From the NCBI GenBank assembly GCA_003235465.1, contig QJWD01000112.1:1-7167 (forward strand): a stretch of 7,167 bases of DNA, written 5' to 3'. Positions 6,817 through 7,167 of the stretch are shown one piece after another (the stretch's first letter is position 1; each line of letters opens with the position of its first letter). The notes beneath the pieces were generated by a model that saw only the letters and a list, made by a program, of their open reading frames with translations, made no database searches and was not told where the DNA came from. The position numbers and the translations under genes are program-made. The stretch is from Nitrospirota bacterium. Its GTDB lineage: Bacteria > Nitrospinota > Nitrospinia > Nitrospinales > VA-1.

Positions 6817-7010
6817 TTTCCCCACCGCAATAAGACACAGAGCGTCAGCTCACCATTCAACCCAATCGGATCGCTGGTGATGTAGCGTCCCGTGGCGGGA
6901 TCGTAGACCCTGAAGTAGTTATCGTAGAACCCGGTTTCGCTGTCAAAATACCGGCCTGGGACTGGAAATAGTTCCCCTCTGCGGGTCGCATTATATTTTC
7001 CAGTAAACAT
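6813..7010 (-). pseudogene. orphan RHS core tip, truncated and probably frameshifted
   Basis: A 65-codon open frame from ATG 7010 to the stop at 6813. About residues 14-51 are unmistakable RHS-repeat-associated core: RYFDSETGFYDNYFRVYDPATGRYITSDPIGL, present as a continuous block at about 6858-6953. RHS proteins are large secreted shells carrying a variable toxin domain just after this core tip. Here nothing of the shell precedes it: the same frame is closed by a TAG at 7046-7044. After DPIGLNGEL the expected N-T-Y-x-Y-x-G-G-N-P is missing in frame, but a shifted frame reads YCGGEN from 6832, so a one-base insertion or equivalent probably broke it. No toxin domain follows; the terminator comes next. 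It is most likely a displaced remnant left by C-terminal exchange at an RHS locus further right. Whether it is translated from ATG 7010 is doubtful. Confidence 0.75.
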
Positions 7011-7167
7011 AAGCCCCTCCCACGATGGGTCCCAGGATGATGCCTACCAATATCTTGGAATAGAAATCCTGTCTGTGCAGGCTGACCCCAAGACCACCGG
7101 GAAGGGCAGCAAGGCCAAGCATTCTCGCAAAGTCCCATGCCAGGGAGTCCGCGCCCTCCTCTGGATT
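6991..7167 (-). CDS. 3' end of unidentified gene, C-terminal membrane segment (partial, runs off right edge)
   Basis: The minus-strand frame open from the right edge (7167) to TAA at 6993-6991 gives 58 residues that look like the end of a real protein: NPEEGADSLAWDF at the edge, a glycine/leucine-rich stretch (LGLAALPGGLG), then a charged HRQD turn and a hydrophobic probable transmembrane helix, ILVGIILGPIVGGAYVYW, just before the final KI. The start lies beyond the window. It overlaps the first 20 bases of the orphan RHS frame in a different frame. Lying directly upstream of an RHS tip, it could be the swapped C-terminal domain or the immunity partner of an RHS toxin locus, but I recognise no family. 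An internal ATG at 7122 would leave only 43 residues. Confidence 0.5.
   Translation of the reverse strand, partial: NPEEGADSLAWDFARMLGLAALPGGLGVSLHRQDFYSKILVGIILGPIVGGAYVYWKI

Noticed and set aside
6857..7138. 93-codon minus-strand frame at the right edge
   Set aside because: Its translation shows no RHS or other motif, while the two other minus frames over the same DNA give a recognisable RHS core and a plausible membrane C-terminus.

Overview
The window is GC-rich bacterial chromosome. Its centre is a housekeeping cluster of the macromolecular-synthesis type: yqeY - dnaG - rpoD - tRNA(CAU), all on the + strand, opened by a near-consensus sigma-70 promoter and closed by a strong intrinsic terminator. 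E. coli has rpsU in front of dnaG; here a GatB/YqeY-domain gene takes that place, an arrangement I associate with deltaproteobacteria-like lineages. The sigma factor is a group 1 (primary) sigma-70 with region 1.1 and a large non-conserved insert. This points to a Gram-negative bacterium of the deltaproteobacterial/Nitrospinota sort. That placement is inference, since no rRNA is present.

Layout. 33-422 (+) encodes a small exported protein of unknown function. 583-2259 (-) encodes a TldD/PmbA-family zinc metalloprotease homologue that, unlike cytoplasmic E. coli TldD, has a clear signal peptide. 2260-2537 is a divergent intergenic region with the yqeY promoter, a weaker candidate tldD promoter and several short repeats. 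2538-6691 (+) holds yqeY, dnaG and rpoD without a convincing internal terminator. A tRNA with a CAU anticodon, probably the isoleucine-2 species, starts 6 bases after the rpoD stop and is followed 9 bases later by a 14-bp-stem terminator. From 6813 to the right edge the minus strand holds accessory DNA: an orphan RHS core tip with a probable frameshift, sitting behind the 3' end of an unidentified membrane-anchored gene that runs off the window.

How the genes relate. DnaG primes replication and RpoD directs housekeeping transcription. The tRNA is probably cut from the rpoD message by RNase P and needs CCA addition, and TilS if it is the Ile2 species. The left-hand genes are exported proteins with no evident link to that operon. 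The RHS remnant follows the familiar pattern of displaced RHS tips left by C-terminal exchange in polymorphic toxin loci. I see no CRISPR array, complete mobile element or clearly undescribed system. The most interesting points are the exported TldD without a TldE partner, the rpoD-tRNA junction, the palindrome in the yqeY leader and the RHS junction at the right edge.
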